Shown here: piece by piece, positions 23,198-24,731 of the stretch
Layout of the letters: the number at the start of each line of letters is the position of its first letter
How positions within the stretch are numbered: position 1 is the stretch's first letter
Assembly (NCBI GenBank): GCA_964370095.1
Contig: CAYJHJ010000031.1
Location: 1 to 24,731, forward strand
From: CAYJAZ01 sp964370095
GTDB lineage: Bacteria; Desulfobacterota; Desulfovibrionia; Desulfovibrionales; Desulfovibrionaceae
Direction of reading: 5' to 3'
DNA: 24,731 nucleotides
The notes under the pieces: model-generated
The model's input: only the letters and a program-made list of their open reading frames with translations
Databases searched by the model: none
What the model was told of the DNA's origin: nothing
Translations under genes and position numbers: made by a program

Positions 23198-23214
23198 ATT
23201 GTTTTGTAAACAAT
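23198..23214 (+). other. Hairpin in the flagellin mRNA leader
   Basis: ATTGTTT (23198-23204) and AAACAAT (23208-23214) pair perfectly over a TGT loop, about 15 nt into the predicted transcript. It could affect mRNA stability; no further evidence. Confidence 0.4.
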
Positions 23215-23268
23215 GGCTCAACTTTTACTTTTTCATCACATATGACATCTTTTCAAGGAGGAGAATGT

Positions 23269-24171
23269 ATGTCTTTAATTATTAATAACAACCTCATGGC
23301 AAATACTGTTAATCGTAATTTATCCAGCCATTACAAAAGCTTAGAATCATCTATTGAAAAACTTGCTTCTGGTATGCGTGTAAACTCTGCTGCTGATGAT
23401 GCTGCAGGTTTGGCAATCTCTGAACTTATGCGTGCAGATATTGCGGCAACAAACCAAGGCGTCAGAAATGCAAACGATGCTATTTCGCTTATCCAAACAG
23501 CGGACGGAGCAATGCAGGTTATCGATGATACTTTGATTCGTATGAAAGAATTGGCTGAACAAGCTGCCACAGGTACTTATGACAGCACTCAGCGTGCTAT
23601 CATTGATTCAGAATATCAGGCTATGGCTTCTGAAATCACTCGTATTGCGAATGCAACAGAATTTAACGGTGTAAAGCTGCTTGATGGTTCACTTTCAGGT
23701 GATTATACGGGAACATATGTAGGTGCCCCGGAAGATCGTACGCCTGAAGATCTTGTTGTTCACTTTGGAACAGGCAATGATAGTGCAACTGATTATTATG
23801 AAATCACAATAGGAAGCATCAGTGCGGCCTCATTAGGTTTAGGTGCAGCTGCTGATGCAGGCTCTGACGGATTTAGTATTTCCACACAAGCAGGTGCCCA
23901 AAAAGCTTTAGAAGCTTTAGATATAGCTATTGGATCAAAAGATAAATTCAGAGCTGATCTTGGTGCAATGCAAAATAGATTAGAAGCAACTATTGAAAAC
24001 TTAACCGTTCAATCTGAAAATCTTTCAGCTTCCGAATCACGTATCAGAGACGTTGATGTTGCTGTTGAAATGACACAATTCGTGAAAAACCAAATACTTA
24101 CACAATCAGCCGTATCAATGCTTGCACAAGCAAACCAAATTCCGGCATTGGCAACGCAGTTGATTAATTAA
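23269..24171 (+). CDS. fliC: Flagellin
   Basis: 300 residues from the ATG at 23269, preceded by AAGGAGG at 7 bp; the in-frame ATG at 23242 lacks a ribosome site and would spoil the usual MSLIINNN N-terminus. N-terminal D0/D1: SSIEKLASGMRVNSAADDAA, GLAISELMRADI, NDAISLIQTADGAMQ, then the IRMKELAEQAATGTYDSTQR segment that corresponds to the TLR5-contact region of other flagellins. The variable middle (about 150-215) is short. C-terminal D1/D0: NRLEATIENLTVQSENLSAS, SRIRDVDVAVEM, and QSAVSMLAQANQIPALATQL. Exported through the flagellar type III system and polymerised into the filament. Driven by a sigma-28 promoter. Confidence 0.96.
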   Translation: MSLIINNNLMANTVNRNLSSHYKSLESSIEKLASGMRVNSAADDAAGLAISELMRADIAATNQGVRNANDAISLIQTADGAMQVIDDTLIRMKELAEQAATGTYDSTQRAIIDSEYQAMASEITRIANATEFNGVKLLDGSLSGDYTGTYVGAPEDRTPEDLVVHFGTGNDSATDYYEITIGSISAASLGLGAAADAGSDGFSISTQAGAQKALEALDIAIGSKDKFRADLGAMQNRLEATIENLTVQSENLSASESRIRDVDVAVEMTQFVKNQILTQSAVSMLAQANQIPALATQLIN

Positions 24172-24196
24172 TTATAGCATATATTAAGGTCTTTAC

Positions 24197-24231
24197 AAAA
24201 AAAAATGGGCTCTTGAGTCCATTTTTTTTTG
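24197..24231 (+). terminator. Rho-independent terminator of flagellin
   Basis: A run of A, then TGGGCTC pairing with GAGTCCA (one G-T), then nine T, about 25 bp after the flagellin stop. The A and T runs extend the stem. Confidence 0.88.
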
Positions 24232-24400
24232 TTTTTTATACAAATCAAAGCTTGATTTTGATAAATAATAAATAATATCTTATGGTTGTATTAAAAAAAT
24301 TAATCAGAATAAAAGCTTGTCTTTTTATAAATCTTGTGATAGAAAGTTAAGTCTTCTTTCTATAAGGGGAAGATTATTTTGGTTCGGAGGAATTTTTTTT
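24232..24400 (+). promoter_or_regulatory. AT-rich upstream region and leader of rpsA
   Basis: Contains an inverted repeat AAATCAA-AGC-TTGATTT (24242-24258) and a hairpin ATAGAAAG (24339-24346) with CTTTCTAT (24356-24363) 37 bp before the start. The ribosome site CGGAGG is at 24385-24390. No clear promoter hexamers could be fixed. S1 is autoregulated through its leader in E. coli; whether this hairpin does so is unknown. Confidence 0.4.
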
Positions 24401-24731
24401 ATGGCAACCCAAGAAATGGAAACTCAAATGAATGAAAGCTTTGATTTTGCTTCGGAGCTTGACAATTACCTTGCACCTGATTTTGGTGATTTAGAAGAAG
24501 GTTCAATTGTAAAAGGCGAAATAGTTCGCATCGATAATGATACTGTATTAGTTGATGTGAGCTTTAAATCCGAAGGGCAAATCCCTGCTTCAGAATTTCG
24601 CGATGCACAAGGCAATATGACTGTTCAAGTTGGTGATAAAATTGATGTATTTATATCACGCAAAAACGAAAATGACGGAACAATCATTTTATCATACGAA
24701 AAAGCAAAACGTATGCAAATGTTTGACCAGC
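24401..24731 (+). CDS. rpsA: 30S ribosomal protein S1 (bS1), 5' part only
   Basis: The frame is open from ATG 24401 to the window end (110 codons). The acidic N-terminus is followed from about residue 34 by an S1/OB-fold repeat: GSIVKGEIVRIDNDTVLVDV, FKSEGQIPASEF, then a region ending ILSYEKAKRMQMFD, matching domain 1 of RpsA. S1 binds mRNA at the 30S platform. The remaining S1 repeats would be outside the window, so the total length is unknown. Confidence 0.9.
   Translation, partial: MATQEMETQMNESFDFASELDNYLAPDFGDLEEGSIVKGEIVRIDNDTVLVDVSFKSEGQIPASEFRDAQGNMTVQVGDKIDVFISRKNENDGTIILSYEKAKRMQMFDQ

Overview
The window (about 24.7 kb, AT-rich, roughly one third G+C by eye) reads as chromosomal DNA of a flagellated, LPS-bearing Gram-negative bacterium, most likely a low-GC member of the Desulfovibrionaceae (Lawsonia-like or a gut relative). 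This placement is inferred from three things: a radical-SAM/DUF2344 fusion protein, an acetyl-CoA carboxylase with a fused alpha-beta carboxyltransferase plus an unusual biotin-carrier protein, and a Desulfovibrio-type flagellin. It has not been tested by any search. A run of exactly 100 N at 17860-17959 shows the sequence is a scaffold with an unsized gap.

Layout. 1-1907: 3' part of a radical-SAM/DUF2344 gene. 2130-2609: a small exported protein of unknown function whose 3' end is repeated in tandem. 3054-5179 (minus): three tandem ZraP/Spy-like periplasmic proteins and a 35-residue membrane peptide, with two sigma-54 promoters that share a distal inverted-repeat activator site. 5394-5622: tandem hairpin repeats. 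5681-6518 (minus): rpsI and rplM behind a long structured leader. 6975-7051: tRNA-His. 7170-12045 (plus): tspO, lpxK, rdgB, pyrB, pyrC. 12011-12952 (minus): an RluC/D-type pseudouridine synthase. 13258-17670 (plus): biotin carboxylase, alpha-beta carboxyltransferase, biotin carrier. 17670-18014: a long palindromic tandem repeat with the gap inside it. 18219-22772 (plus): carB then carA. 22832-23122: a small [2Fe-2S] protein. 23269-24171: flagellin behind a sigma-28 promoter. 24401-end: start of rpsA.

How the genes work together. carA/carB, pyrB and pyrC give the first three steps of pyrimidine synthesis (carbamoyl phosphate, carbamoyl aspartate, dihydroorotate). The three-gene acc cluster makes malonyl-CoA for fatty acids, and lpxK acts in lipid A assembly. 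The minus-strand ZraP-like cluster looks like an envelope or metal-stress module driven by an NtrC-family activator.

The most unusual signal is a family of roughly 80-bp repeats at three loci (2626-2857, 5394-5622, 21480-21556). Each contains a hairpin whose two arms change together between loci (GCAATTT/AAATTGC, GCAAGAA/TTCTTGC, GCAAAAA/TTTTTGC, always with a 6-nt loop), followed by a second hairpin. At two of the loci the repeat sits just after a stop codon and is followed by a second copy of the last 40-60 bp of the upstream gene. This looks like an element that regenerates gene 3' ends. Other notable signals are a 126-bp near-palindrome in tandem copies and an rplM leader resembling part of 23S rRNA domain VI.
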